Positions 49,801 to 60,469 of a stretch of DNA of 64,000 nt are shown one piece after another. Source of the DNA: Simmondsia chinensis (lineage: Eukaryota > Streptophyta > Magnoliopsida > Caryophyllales > Simmondsiaceae); NCBI GenBank assembly GCA_018398585.1, contig JAGTTD010000025.1:15071578-15135577 (forward strand). Direction: 5' to 3'. Numbering within the stretch: the stretch's first letter is position 1; each line of letters opens with the position of its first letter. The notes under the pieces were generated by a model. That model worked only from the letters and a program-made list of their open reading frames with translations, was not told where the DNA came from and ran no database searches. A program made the position numbers and the translations under genes.

Positions 49801-52800
49801 TTACCTCCGGTCGTTTTTCTTGGCTAATCGTGAATTTCTTCGTAGTGGTGTTCAACGTCTCCATTGTAACCCTTAGATTCTCGGTAATTTGAGCTTGAGA
49901 ATCTATGGATGTTTTGAGCTCGTTGCTAATTCGGACTTGATTTTCAGAGATCCTCTCCAATCTCTCCAAACGCTTTTCTACATATTCAAATCGTTGTTGA
50001 ACTTGTGAATCAACCGTTTCCTCTGATGAAGACATTGTTGCAGTGGATCGAGTACTTCTAGTAATGGCCAGTTTGATGATCGGAAGATGGCTTTGATACC
50101 ACCTTGTCACATTCCTAAGATCGTGACCTAACTTCGTTAATCAAGGGAGAACTAGGAAATAGAGGTTTAAGAACTTGAAGAATTTAAGATGAGAAATAGA
50201 AGAAATTAGATAAGAAAAAAGAAATAGAGTTGAGACGGGTTGAGTATTTCATTGGTATTTAATTGGATGATCAATTACAAGTATAAGCTCTCCTATTTAT
50301 AACTACTTACATCAATTCAAAAATAAAGGCGGGAAATAACCGTCACAAGAAAAGGTGGGAAAGGGGAGGAGCGTGTTAGTTACAACCATGTCTAGAGAGT
50401 TCTAGATTATTCCATTATAATTCTTATTTCTCACGTGGCCTAATTAATTGAATTAATACCCCATTTATCCTTATTATTATCGGGTGTTATTCCAATTAAG
50501 TATGGGCCAATACAAGTATACTAATGGGCCATGACAATGTCTTGACATGGGCTGACGCAGACCCGGACCGGACTCTAGCAGTGTCATGACAAGCCTCTGG
50601 CAGCGAACTGGGCCGGCCCTTGACAACCCTCTGGACCGGACCTTGACAACCCTCTGGCGCGAACTAGTGCGGACCCGTGACAGTTTAGGGGGGGCAGATG
50701 TACGCAGCCTACCCCCCCTTCAGGGGGTTAAACTGAAGAGAGGCTGCTCGCTAGTGCCCCCAACCTGAGGGTGAGGATTTCCTAGGAGGTCACCCATCCT
50801 GGTACTACTCTCGCCCAAGCACGCTTAACTTCGGAGTTCTAATGGGATCCGGTGACGGCATGTCAATGCTACATTCAAAAGCAAAACTCGTCTATCCTAC
50901 CAGTAATATCAAAGCATCCCATTAAATTTCACGACCCACGAAGTTGTCAAATACGAGGTCCACATATAAGCCCAAGTGGGGTTCCAATCCTAAACCAATT
51001 GGCATTAGATGGAGTAACTCATTAAGCTTATATATTGATATTTTTTCTTTCACAACTCTAATATAGGATTCAACTGAAATCACATGTGGAATCCTTAATA
51101 TATCTTGTGACCTATGCAGATTTGAACATGAAATGAATTCTTAAGGGGTGGTTGCTGCTCCTTTATTACATTTACCTGACTTACACGGCTAAAATTGGCC
51201 TAACGCCTTCTTTCCCATATGAATCTATCAAGCTCCGTGTTTTTTTATCCCAAAATTTATCTTGAAAGGAAACATGTATGAAAACATGACATAGAGGATC
51301 ACACAATCTTGAAATCTGACCCAACATTTAATTAATTCATGTTAGCTTGTATGTTAGGCCCCATCTAGTGAAAGTTTCTAATTATTGAAGCAATAATCAA
51401 TCAACAGCTAACTTGAGATGGTAATAATCAATGAACTTACTTTTCTAACTTAAGAAAATTTCTGATCCTAGCAAAAGCATTATGCAGAACAATATCGCAA
51501 AGAAAGTACATCCTTGGCAGCTAATAGAAAGCTCAGAACCAGGAAACACCTCCCACTGAGTTGATTTAGATGAGAAATTGTAAGGCTATGAATAGTGAAC
51601 ACTCAGCTTTCACTTACAAACTTATAGGCAAGTCTTAAAATCAACTTCTTAAGTTCAGAAAAAATATACTAAACTTCAATGTGTTAAACTAAAAGCCCAA
51701 TGTTGCAACATCTAGAGCTAAGGCATAATTATTAGGAAGAGAAAGTATCAACATGGAGATTTAGGATAATTATTAGGAATTTAAACTGTTGTAAAATCTA
51801 TCTTTTAGAATATATTAGTTAGGATTATTTTAGGATAGAGTTTGATTTTATTAGCTTTCTTTGTTATTATCTAATTAGTAGTTTATTTTGACTTCAGATT
51901 CTAGTTCGCTTTCTATAAATACCGATGTAAACAAAGCCTAAAGGCATATCATTATACTATTGAACAAAATTCAGTTCTTTTCTATTTTCTTAAGTACAGT
52001 GCTGCTTAAAGCTAAGTACAGAGATACTTGGTTGCACATAGGGCTGTTCACCAGTCAAGAACCCCTTGATTAGGCACAAGGATGCTTAATCTCTATCAAA
52101 TTGGTATTAGAGCAAATTTCGATCCACCGCTTCTATTGCCATCACCATCATCATCACCATTCATCAATGCCACCAACCACCATCATCCTTTCCATCCTAA
52201 CTCAAAAAAAAAATAAAAAAAAAATTTTAACTTTTCACCTTCATTCATACCCTGTCAAAAAAAAAAAAAAAAAAAAAAAAACCAAGATCTGAAAAAAGGA
52301 CCTCAAACCCACCGGAACCCTAGCCGGTGCTGCAACCCACGCCGGCCACACCTTCACTGTTCGCACTACCCGGCTCCTAAACCACCATACCCAGTCAACA
52401 ACCCAAAACCACCACCACCCTTAACAGCGAAATCAGAACACAAAACCATGCTAAAACCCTAGCCTGACTCCCCGCACAACCACCTTCCATAGACCCAACC
52501 TCGACCTTCACTCTTAGCTGCCTAACACAGCTGCTCGCAGCCACCGCCATTGCCTCTATCGGCCGCTACTACCCTCATCTCGGCCCTCTGCTCACCGCCA
52601 CCAGCATCAACCCTAACCTCTCCCCCTTACTGTCATTAGTCTCGTCCACTGAGCCCCTTTCAGAAACCCTATTCTGGGTTATTTGGGCTGAGAAGGCTAG
52701 GCGTTCAATCCTAACACTAGCTGCTGATTTAAGTTAAAAGCGGTTTTTTAAGTTAGGATATGTATTTAATATCAGAGAGTACGACAGGTAAGCTTGAGAG

Positions 52801-55800
52801 AAATCCTGAGGCCACTAGAAATCGACTTCTTACTAAGCCTCCAAATTCAGACAATGAGCTCCTCTCATTACTCAATACTACTTTGGCATGTCATGTCAAA
52901 GTAGTATTGTCATCATGGAAGTCCATGAAGGATGCACGTTCTCCATTAATGAAAGCATTTGTATGTGACCAACTATAGACATCATGATCTTGATATCAAA
53001 GTTGTAGTTCTTGCTTACCTCAACGAAATTAAAAGGATAACACTCCTAATGAACCTTATGATGATGATCAAATGATAGAGGTATTTCAATTGATTGTGTC
53101 ATCTTTGAGAAATTATTTGACGAGTAACAGATCCTACAACAAGAGAGTTGGGATTCTCGATGTTACGGGACTCTCTAGGTCTTGTTTGATGATGCTAGAT
53201 CTTAAATGTGATGCCTTGATTCTTAAGATGTTTCAGCGCTTTTGCAGATTGATAAGGCATTTTCATCATGACATTGTGCTTTCATTTATGGAAAACATTA
53301 TGCTATTGATCTTATATGCGAGTGATGAAATACCAACAGAGTTGTTGTTATGCATCTTACAAGTTATAAAGAAGGATGGGTAGTAAAGAATTCTTGCCTA
53401 TTACTCGAAGACTTGCAAAGAGAGTAATTAAAAGGACCCCTACAAGACTCAAGTCGTGCCTTGATTACTTGGCGGAAGTTCATGGAATTTCTTTAAAAGA
53501 TTACGGTAAGTTTGTAGCTAATATATATCCTATGGTGCCTACTATAATTGAACCCTTACAAGAGGTCAAGACTGAAGAAGTCTCATATGATCATGTGGAA
53601 CCCACCATGCAAATGAAGACGGGCCACAAATTTATGAAGAGAAGCATGATATCAAACAATTTGAGGAAAAAGATGATTGCAATGAGGTAGTTCTAGCCAA
53701 ACAAGAGATGATAGTAGATGAGGTTGAGCATATTGACTTTATCATTCCTGATGACACTTATTTTGATGGAAACACTCATTCCTTGATCATAATGCTACAT
53801 CAACTGGAGAAGATTAAGAATGATCGATTTGCTATGTTGTGTTACGCCTTTCAAGTTGCTCTTTCAGCATTTCATTCAATTCATCCTACGCCATTACAAC
53901 TTGAGGTAGAGTTTTTTGTAACCGGGGGAGATGATAGAGAGAGAGGAGAAAGGATCAAGATGGAGATTTAGGATATTTAAATTGTTGTAAAATCTATCTT
54001 TTAGAATATGTTATTAGTTAGGATTATTTTAAGATAGAGTTTGATTTTATTAGCTTTCTTTGTTATTATCAATTTAGTAGTTTAGTTTGACTTAATATTC
54101 TAGTTCGTTTTCTATAAATTTTGATGTAAACAAAGCCTAAAGGAAAATCATTATATTACTGATAAAATTTAGTTCTTTTCTATTTTCTTAAGCATAGGCC
54201 TGCTTAAAGCTAAGTACGGGGATACTTAATTGTCTGCGCACGGGGCTGTTCAACTGTCAAGAACCCCTCGATTAGGCACAGGGATGCTTAATCTTTATGA
54301 TTCCCCTCCCCATTTATTAGAAGTACTTATTTAACTAGTTGTTTTGCTCTTAATAACTTGTGAAAGTGTGACATGATGGAAAGAGAAACATGGCCAAAAA
54401 CCATGTTGACTCTCATCACCTGGGTTTGAATCCTACCAGCCCCATCCTTTCACTTTGTTGATTCAAGCCCAATCAACAACCTAGTTCAATCAAGTACAAT
54501 CAATAAACCTTATGGTCAGTTTATATAAATGATACATGTCCAAATAGATATCTGAGCAATAGTGTAGCCTAAGAGGAATAGCAATGGGCCTAGCCTGGGA
54601 GGGGGAGAAAAACTCTATAAGCAAGAACTATATTGTATTAGCAAATCAGTGAATGATCAATTTCATCTCTTATCTGTTTCTCTCTCCCCTCTTTAATTTC
54701 AAAATGTTACTGCTATAATTTAATTTTTTTTTGTCCACTTCAATTTTGGTTCGTATCACTAGAGAGAAATTTTCAAACTCTTTGTCGTGGACTAAACTTC
54801 TATTAGCCTTCAATTTGCCCCATCATCGCACCCAGTCTTCAAATTTCTTCACCCTAATCTTGAATTCGGCTTTAACATCTTTTTGAGCACAACAACGATC
54901 TAAATCCATTCCGCGCCAAATCCACCTCCCACCACAAAACTACCAAACTCTTGAGCTGCACAACTACTAGAACTATAAACATAATTCTCAATTCCTAAAG
55001 TCAAAAACTACGATTCATGACTCCAATCCTTTAGTTGCGATATTATCTGCTTCAAAGTAAGATATAGATGATATATCATTTATCTTTAGTTAGATATAAT
55101 TTGTCGAGTTATGGGTCAAATAATCTAGTTATCTAATCATATTGGATTTTAATTTAGATAAAGATCAGGTAACTCAGTTACAAAAGAAGTTTAAGGATTG
55201 ATGGTTTAGTAGAGAGGAAATGTTAGGAAAGATGTGAGGCTTTTGGGACTGGTAAAGGAGTGACAAAAGGCACCTGATAGAGAGAGAGAGAATTTTATTT
55301 GTAATTGCTTTAATGAAGAGTTGTGAGAGAGTTTATAACTTCCTCTATTCAAAGCTACATTAAAGAAGGTTAGTGGCTTGCCTTGCAGCAACTACATTGT
55401 AGAAGGTTGGTGGCTCACCATCTAGTAGTTACATTGAGGATGGTTAATGACTTACTATGTAATAGTCACAACTTGATTTAGTAGAGTGAGATAAGGTTTA
55501 GGGTTTCAATGAGACATTCTAATCCTAAATTTCATAGCGGATGGGGCACCCGTTTGGGCCTTGTGGTTTTTCCCTCTAGTTAGGAGAGGGTTCCCTCTGC
55601 TCTGCTTGATTGAGCGATTTTTCCCAACACCTTCAAACAACCAAAAATACTTCCCCACAAATTACACTGTATTCATCAGATCAAACTAAAATCAACACTG
55701 AAAAATCAAAACATCAATTAACTAAAAACGAACCTTTGGATGTCCTTTTTCTGAGCAAGTAGGCACTCAAGAATACACTCCTTACAAAAGACATGGCCTT

Positions 55801-55972
55801 TCTGACAAGACATAGCATCGATCACAGGCTTCAAGCAGAGACAACACGCATCAAATGGCTTGACGGAGTCCTTTCCAAGTCTGTCACTTTGGGTTCCGTA
55901 CCCTAACTTGCGCTTCTCATCGTACGTAAAGAAGGCTAGATCGTTGTTGTTCTTCGAGTGCCTCTGCGGCAT
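40835..55972 (-). CDS. CSU1: NOSIP/CSU1-type RING E3 ubiquitin ligase, 2 coding exons
   Basis: Homolog of NOSIP; the Arabidopsis member CSU1 is an E3 ligase acting on the COP1/SPA light-signalling complex. Exon 1 is 55972-55734 and exon 2 is 41516-40835. The donor (CAAAG|GTTCG) and acceptor (TTACGCAG|GAAG) join in frame (AG|G), giving 306 residues plus TGA, close to the usual length of about 310. The opening [20 protein letters not shown] is the family signature. The N-terminal U-box/RING-like region uses C43, C46, C56, H60, C63 and C66. It is followed by a Gln/Glu-rich helix at about 80-115. The C-terminal RING uses C216, C219, C235, H237, C240, C243, C254 and C257. The protein is expected to be soluble and nuclear. 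No stop or shift was found. The 14.2-kb intron is full of transposons. The tail after the second RING ([20 protein letters not shown]) is intact. Confidence 0.93.
41640..41743 (+). mobile_element. tRNA-derived SINE, poly(A) type
   Basis: A perfect RNA polymerase III B box, GGTTCGAATCC, is at 41693-41703. An A-box-like 'ttaggtcgcaattgg' lies about 30 bp upstream. The unit ends in A9 at 41734-41742. Imperfectly matching 'aattgcattaacta' and 'aattcattgaacta' flank it. It differs from the 5S-headed family. It lies about 120 bp upstream of CSU1 exon 2 on the transcript. Confidence 0.5.
41962..42004 (-). mobile_element. SINE copy 5, tail part, split by Ty3 element 2
   Basis: 'cagtgcctcaagggctcccg' and 'cctacgcaggg' are the family's 3' end on the minus strand. 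The text stops at 42004, where the Ty3 LTR begins, and continues at 50683 ('gtttaggggggg'). Confidence 0.8.
42188..42335 (-). repeat. SINE-body-like 3' terminus of the RTE LINE (copy 6)
   Basis: On the minus strand it carries 'aggttgggggtccccgg', 'gtaaggctgcgtacatcacc', 'gaccctgctttctgcgggag' and 'gcactgggattgttgttg'. These are the blocks of the SINE family at 39332-39462. There is no second LTR flank or duplication between it and the LINE, so it looks like part of one insertion. Confidence 0.75.
42513..44965 (-). pseudogene. RTE LINE ORF2 remnant: endonuclease, RT, C-terminal block
   Basis: The endonuclease part (44965-44534) has [13 protein letters not shown] and a [18 protein letters not shown] block. 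Reverse transcriptase (43826-42831) has [49 protein letters not shown] and the catalytic [10 protein letters not shown] near 43280. The C-terminal part (42749-42513) has [13 protein letters not shown] and [16 protein letters not shown], typical of RTE-clade LINEs. Shifts or stops separate the three frames and the N-terminus is missing, so it is inactive. Confidence 0.88.
45429..50035 (-). pseudogene. Ty3 element 2 gag-pol remnant
   Basis: It starts at ATG 50035 ([20 protein letters not shown]). A TGA at 49684 interrupts gag. The capsid part is open at 49684-49067 ([20 protein letters not shown]). A frameshift near 49070 leads to zinc knuckle [14 protein letters not shown], protease [10 protein letters not shown], reverse transcriptase [10 protein letters not shown] near 47660 and RNase [12 protein letters not shown], ending at a stop at 47160. 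Integrase is open at 46516-46148 ([21 protein letters not shown]). The chromodomain-like tail is open at 45989-45429 ([17 protein letters not shown]). At least five breaks. Confidence 0.9.
50105..50682 (-). repeat. Ty3 element 2 right LTR
   Basis: 578 bp, the uninterrupted counterpart of 42005-45399. It shows where the LINE entered the other LTR. Confidence 0.9.
50683..50868 (-). mobile_element. SINE copy 5, body and nearly complete 5S rRNA head
   Basis: On the minus strand, 50862-50771 reads as plant 5S rRNA from about nucleotide 27 ('caccggatcccattagaact') through the internal promoter (A box 'gttaagcgtgcttgg', C box 'aggatgggtgacctcc') to 'gaaatcctcaccct'. The SINE body 'caggttgggggcactagcg' follows directly and stops at 50683 where Ty3 element 2 was inserted. 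Confidence 0.85.
51754..54300 (+). mobile_element. LTR retroelement carrying a captured PDS5-like sequence
   Basis: Direct repeats at 51754-52098 and 53961-54300 (about 340 bp) share 'tggagatttagga', 'gatagagtttgattttatta', 'tgtaaacaaagcctaaagg' and 'tcaagaacccc(t/c)(t/c)gattag'. The left one is followed by a degenerate tRNA-Met primer site, TTGGTATTAGAGC, at 52101. The right one follows a purine-rich tract. No gag, protease, RT or integrase is seen between them. Instead there is a proline-rich leader (52120-52700) and a PDS5-like frame. No target duplication was found, so exact ends are uncertain. Confidence 0.75.
52785..53575 (+). pseudogene. Intronless PDS5 (sister-chromatid cohesion cofactor) N-terminal fragment
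   Basis: The translation follows the N-terminal HEAT-repeat region of plant PDS5 proteins, about 215 residues. It includes [98 protein letters not shown] and [23 protein letters not shown] at 52977 and one frame change near 53375 break it. The text runs through several regions without introns, whereas PDS5 genes are intron-rich, so it looks like captured cDNA. The next frame (53708-53971, [18 protein letters not shown]) is not recognised. Confidence 0.8.
55221..55629 (+). mobile_element. Probable solo copia LTR in CSU1 intron
   Basis: It runs from TGTTAGG to CCCAACA and holds a (GA)n run. An approximately 40-bp motif is repeated three times ('ggttggtggctcaccat' near 55405 and variants). The same LTR family appears inverted at 62800-63300. 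No matching target duplication was found. Confidence 0.55.
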
Positions 55973-56010
55973 CTTCTTCTTCTTCTTCGATTAGCAGAGG
56001 GAAAAAAGGA

Positions 56011-56230
56011 ACCCTAATTAGTGATTGAGTATCAAAGATGGGATTGATTGTAGCTTGTAGATGAGGGATTCCGTTTCGAATGATTTGTAAAAACCCTAAT
56101 TTGCGAATGAGTATGAAGGAATCGGGTAGAATTGAGGGGTTTAGGCTTTCGAATGAATTTGCAGAAACCCTAATTTGGGATCGTCGGTGAATGGATGAGA
56201 AAGAATTGGGTAAATTCTGGATTCCAAAAA
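56011..56230 (-). promoter_or_regulatory. CSU1 upstream region with three telo-box motifs in a tandem duplication
   Basis: ACCCTAATT occurs at 56011, 56093 and 56167. The last two lie in full telo-boxes, AAACCCTAA (56091-56099 and 56165-56173). The surroundings of these two ('tttcgaatgatttg', 'gaatcgggtagaattgagg') are repeated at a 74-bp step. Telo-boxes are known promoter elements of plant growth and translation genes; a role here is inference. Confidence 0.5.
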
Positions 56231-56529
56231 GTCTCGGATTTATGTAGGTGTTTTAAGTATAGTAGGTAAATTTGCGTATTATATGCTAATAATATGTGTA
56301 TATATATATTAATAGTGTATATATTTATATTCTATTTATATGTTTTTTTAAAAATATGAAAAAAATTTATATTTTTTAATATTAAAAGTATTATGCATAT
56401 TTTATGAAAAATACTAACATTTTTTTAAAATTCGTTGACACTTGAAAATGATATTGAAATTTTGAAATAAAAAATTAGGTCAAATATATTATAGTATTTA
56501 TGAATAATTCACTGATCTTATTCTGTCAT

Positions 56530-56870
56530 TTAAAAATAAAGTTTTAAATTATACAATAAAATACTTTAAGGTTTCAAAACTTTATTACTTAGGTAGTTTA
56601 ATTAAAATTTACTGAACTTTTTATCAGAATTTGTTGTACTTTTGTTGAAAACATTGACATAATTTATGTATATTATCGTATACATGTATTACATTTGTAT
56701 TTTTCATATAAAATAAGTCGAATTTGTACAAAAAATTATTAAATTACAACATAGAATACCTACACGATAAAATATTGAAACATCCTCATTGTTAATATAA
56801 AAATGTCAAGGTACCTATGTGATAAATAATCCAATCTCAGGATACATAAGTGATAATTTTTCATTATTTT
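56530..56870. mobile_element. MITE family B copy
   Basis: The left arm 'aaaactttattacttaggta' and the right arm 'taagtgataatttttcat' with 'caaggtacctatgtgataaa' mirror one another as in the copy at 57425-57925. Confidence 0.45.
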
Positions 56871-57424
56871 AGCTTGTACATACTCTAATTTTACAAAATT
56901 GATCCGAATTTTTGAGTCATATATCTGAAAATGTAACTATTTTAAACACGAATACATCTGTATACGTTTTCTATGAGTCAACGTATTTTTTACCGAATTT
57001 TTGACTGAACTTTTAGTGTGAAAAGTCGAATAATATACGTATGTAAACTCCATTTTATTCCCGTACTGTATTTAACTATCTATGGTTTTAAGTCCCTTTT
57101 TCGGTCATCTGAAAAAATATATGGTTGTTATTCAAATTATTTAAGGCCTTACTTCATTATCAAAAATTAAGGCTCTGTTTGTTTCGGGGGAAGAAAATAT
57201 TTTCAAAGGAAAAACGAATTCTGATTAACATTTTTCGTTGTTTGTTTCGGCGGAAAACTTATTCCCGCCTCATAATATTGCGTCTTTGTTCTAAAAGAAA
57301 TAATCTTTTTATCAATCATACTATACCTTACTATACAATAACATAGAGTAGAGAAACTATATATTATAAATTATATAGGCTTTCTTTTGTTGTGAAGAAG
57401 TAATTTTTTTAATGGAAAAATATG

Positions 57425-57925
57425 AATAATTTATCACTTAGAAGTCTGAGGTTTGACAACTTATCACCTAAGTAACCCACATATTTTGAAATTTACATTG
57501 AGGCCCCTTGATGTTTCAAAATTTTATCATTCAGGTACCGAGCTTGATAAATTTTTATCAAAATCTAATCAGTTTTCATCATAAAACACTGATGTGGCAA
57601 TACAATCATATATATAATCCTATTAATATTTTTTACAAAAGTCTAGCAGATAACAAAAAATATTAACTAAATTATGATGGAATATATTTACATGTTAGTG
57701 AAAGAATCTGTTGTATTAGCATTTTACAATTAGAAAATCTATTGTTATGATAGATGACATAGATATTATATATTAATATAATTATGTTCCACAGTAGCAA
57801 TTTTTAATAAAAATCTATCGAACTTTAGCAAAAGGTGCCTAATTGATAAAAATCTTAAACTTCAAAGTACTTGAGTTATAAAGTCTTGAAAAACCTCAGG
57901 GTACCTAAGTAATATATTGTTAAAA
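57425..57925. mobile_element. MITE family B, clearest copy
   Basis: The left arm 'acttatcacctaagtaaccc' and 'aaaattttatcattcaggta' pairs with the right arm 'agggtacctaagtaatat' and 'aggtgcctaattgataaaaa'. About 500 bp, nested in the PIF-like element. Confidence 0.6.
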
Positions 57926-57970
57926 ATATATATTAAAGAAAAAGCATTTCCAACAAAAGGGTTAATCTAT

Positions 57971-58354
57971 GATTATTTACGCCAAAGGTCCATTTATTTT
58001 GCCCATTGTGTCAATTTAGTCCTTATACTTTTAATTGTATCAATTTAGTTCCTGAACAATTCAAAACATGTCAATTTAGTCCTTTGGTCAAACTGAAATT
58101 AAGTTAATGAAGTAATTTTGAACAACAAAATTATATTAGATGCCAGTAACTTATTATACATTCATCCATTTACTCAATGTAACCCAATTCATGGCTGAAC
58201 CATTAAAAATTTCATTAAAAACTTAACATAAATTTTCTTTAAGGACCAAATAGACACATTTTGAATTGTACAGGGCCTAAATTGACACAATTAAAAATAC
58301 AAGTACTAAATTGACACAATGCACAAAGTACAAGGACCTTTGGCGTAAATAACC
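57971..58354. mobile_element. MITE family A, clearest copy (TIR about 110 bp)
   Basis: The left arm starts 'gattatttacgccaaaggtc' and continues 'cattgtgtcaatttagtcc'. The right arm, reverse-complemented, starts 'ggttatttacgccaaaggtc' and continues 'cattgtgtcaatttagtac'. 'aatctat' occurs on both sides and may be the target duplication. Confidence 0.75.
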
Positions 58355-58856
58355 CTAAAATCTATAAATAGTTTCCTTATGCATGAATTGATGTAAATGT
58401 TATTTTCTAATTATATCTACTATATCATGAAGCAGTAAATACCTTTAAAATATAATGTAGCAATCAAGAATAAAAATCAAATTGGATCACATAATGTTGT
58501 CCAAGATCAGGCCCGACTTATCATTTTTTTTTTGTCTTTATCCACATTATTACCCCCAGCAATCTATGATCTCATTTAATTCATTTCAATATGATCTATT
58601 TTACGATCGACGTATGCCCCAAAACTCTTTAAACCACTTGAAATGTTGATTTCCCTTCTTTTACAAAGGAAAATATTTTCCCCATTTCGGAGGAAAAGCT
58701 TTTCCATCAAAAAATATTTTCCGTCAAGAATTGCGTGCCAAATAACGGAAAGTAGGAAGACCATTTCAGAGAATATAAGTTTTCTTCGAAACAAACGGAG
58801 CCTAAATGCATGAAGTACGAATTCATAAAAATTAATCATTTAATCTCTTGTTTGGT

Positions 58857-58922
58857 ACAACAACAATAACAACAACAACTACAACTCAGTGCCTAAAGGG
58901 CTCCCGCAAAAGCGAGGCCTGG
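58857..58922 (-). mobile_element. SINE copy 7, strongly 5'-truncated
   Basis: Only the last 66 bp of the family ('cagtgcctaaagggctcccg' plus the AAC-type tail on this strand) are present. They are flanked by a 19-bp duplication (58838-58856 and 58923-58941) with one mismatch. This is clear target-primed reverse transcription with early stop. Confidence 0.85.
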
Positions 58923-58944
58923 ATTTAATCTTTTGTTTGGTGAA

Positions 58945-60460
58945 ATCAAAAAAATCAAATCCCTTGTTTGGTTGTCAAAAAGTAGACCGAATACAACATG
59001 TGAAAATTTCTTAGTAATTTCTAATTCCTTCAAAATGCGACAAATAACTTAAGCATTAAAATTTAATTCATGTAGTAATCAAACTAGAACTAAATGAAAA
59101 TTTAGAAAACTTCCTCCCTTAAGTTCAAATAAAAATTTATATTAGTTATTTAAATAATAAAATTTATTACCAAAAAAAAAAAATTTATTCATTCATAAAA
59201 CTTTAAAAAGATAAAATTCATCATCTATGTGAAAGCTGAACCTTATAGGATCACAATAAATTTACAAATATATAAAATTTTATTTTGAGCACTATTTCAG
59301 TAACTTTTTCATAAAATTCATCACCCCGGTTTAACTAATTTTGAATATAAATATAATAATTTTATTTTATTAGATGAATATAAAATATAAAATATAATAA
59401 TTATATTTAAAATATATAATATAAATTAAAAAATATATAAAATTCTTACTATATATTTAAGCACAGTAAGCCTAAATATAGGACTGATGTGTTGTATTGT
59501 ATGTCATGTTAAGCACACAATTATTACACAAATGACACCACACCCATTTGTCACAGGTCCTTGCTAGTAGTGGGCTAGGGGTCAGGTTTGGTCTAAGCAA
59601 ATTTTTTTGACTCATGATCTTTTCAGATATAGCAAATGGGTCAACCCGAGTCGAGTTGGATAGTCATTAGGGGGGTCGAATCGAGTAGGGTCGCTAGTCG
59701 ACTTGATTAATTGGTCACCTTGACTCGGTGTAACGGTAGTTACCACATCTTAATTTAAGATGTTTCTAGTTTAAACTTTATTAGAGTGAATAGATTGACC
59801 CGATTGACCCACTAGCTAGATATGTTGGATCGAATTTTGTCATTAGGAGGGTCGAACCCCACTACTCAACTTGTTGTCCACCTCTGGTTAGTATAGTAGT
59901 AAGTACCTCATCTTGACTTAAGATGTTTTGAGTTCAAATTTTGTTATCATTTTCCAACATAAAATAACATAGGTTGAAAAAAATTTCGTACAAGTACCCC
60001 AATATATATATATATATATATATATAATGTTAAATATGTTAATTTTTTCCCTTAAAACAAAAGTAACTGAGGTTAAAAATATTATTTTCTTAGTGTCTTA
60101 TTCTTGTTTTCTAGGAATTCTTCTACAACGAGCAACTTATAAACGTGTTACAGTATAGATCAAGCCAAAAATTTTGTGAGATAATTTGGTTTAGGATATG
60201 ATAAACTTAGTATAATACAATCATATATTTGGTGTTTTAATTTGAATATTAACTTGTATTTAGTTTGGTTCAATTTAGAGTAGTAACTTTGTAAGTATTA
60301 CAATACCCATTCAAGCGATTGAACGAGATGACCCAATACAAAGAAATTAGTTATTATTTAATGTGGTTGACATTTGAACGTTTAGATTGCTTTTCTTTTG
60401 TTTGATACAATATGATTGTTCTCGTTCGCAACTAAACCATAAATTTTTTTTAATGAAGTA
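58945..60460. other. AT-rich intergenic sequence
   Basis: No gene seen. It contains GGTCGA/GACCC-rich repeat text at 59570-59870 and a (TA)n microsatellite at 60003-60026. Confidence 0.6.
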
Positions 60461-60469
60461 AGAAAAGGC

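Larger units (their letters stand above)
42005..50682 (-). mobile_element. Ty3-type (chromovirus-like) LTR retrotransposon 2
   Basis: The left LTR is 42005-45399 and is itself interrupted by a LINE at 42188-44998, leaving 584 bp. The right LTR is 50105-50682 (578 bp). Both run TGTCAC...GTGACA. The target site shows GTTTG and GTTTA (4 of 5 match) inside SINE copy 5. The primer binding site TGGTATCAAAGCC (minus) is beside the right LTR, and the polypurine tract AAGGGGGCGG (minus) beside the left one. It is related to Ty3 element 1 in protein and LTR ends, but older and more decayed. Confidence 0.92.
41517..55733 (-). other. CSU1 intron 1, 14.2 kb, transposon-filled
   Basis: It contains a tRNA-type SINE, a 5S-type SINE split by Ty3 element 2, an RTE LINE nested in that Ty3's LTR, an LTR element with a captured PDS5 fragment, and a solo copia LTR. 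The stretches 50880-51740 and 54300-55200 hold no clear feature beyond the repeat at 50965-51030 and a B-box-like site near 54416. Confidence 0.85.
57171..58802. mobile_element. PIF/Harbinger-like non-autonomous element with nested MITEs
   Basis: The terminal inverted repeats are GGCTCTGTTTGTTTCG at 57171 and, reverse-complemented, GGCTCCGTTTGTTTCG ending at 58802. They are flanked by TAA on both sides (57168-57170 and 58803-58805), the 3-bp target typical of PIF/Harbinger and Tourist elements. The 1.6-kb body has no transposase frame and contains two other MITEs. Confidence 0.75.

Noticed and set aside
50683..50868. A Cassandra-type TRIM (LTR carrying 5S sequence)
   Set aside because: No LTR pair, no TG...CA ends and no primer site around the 5S part. 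The sequence after the 5S end is the (GTT)n-tailed SINE body instead.
54410..54440. tRNA gene or SINE at GGTTTGAATCC
   Set aside because: B-box-like only; no matching A box, acceptor stem or flanking duplication could be made out.
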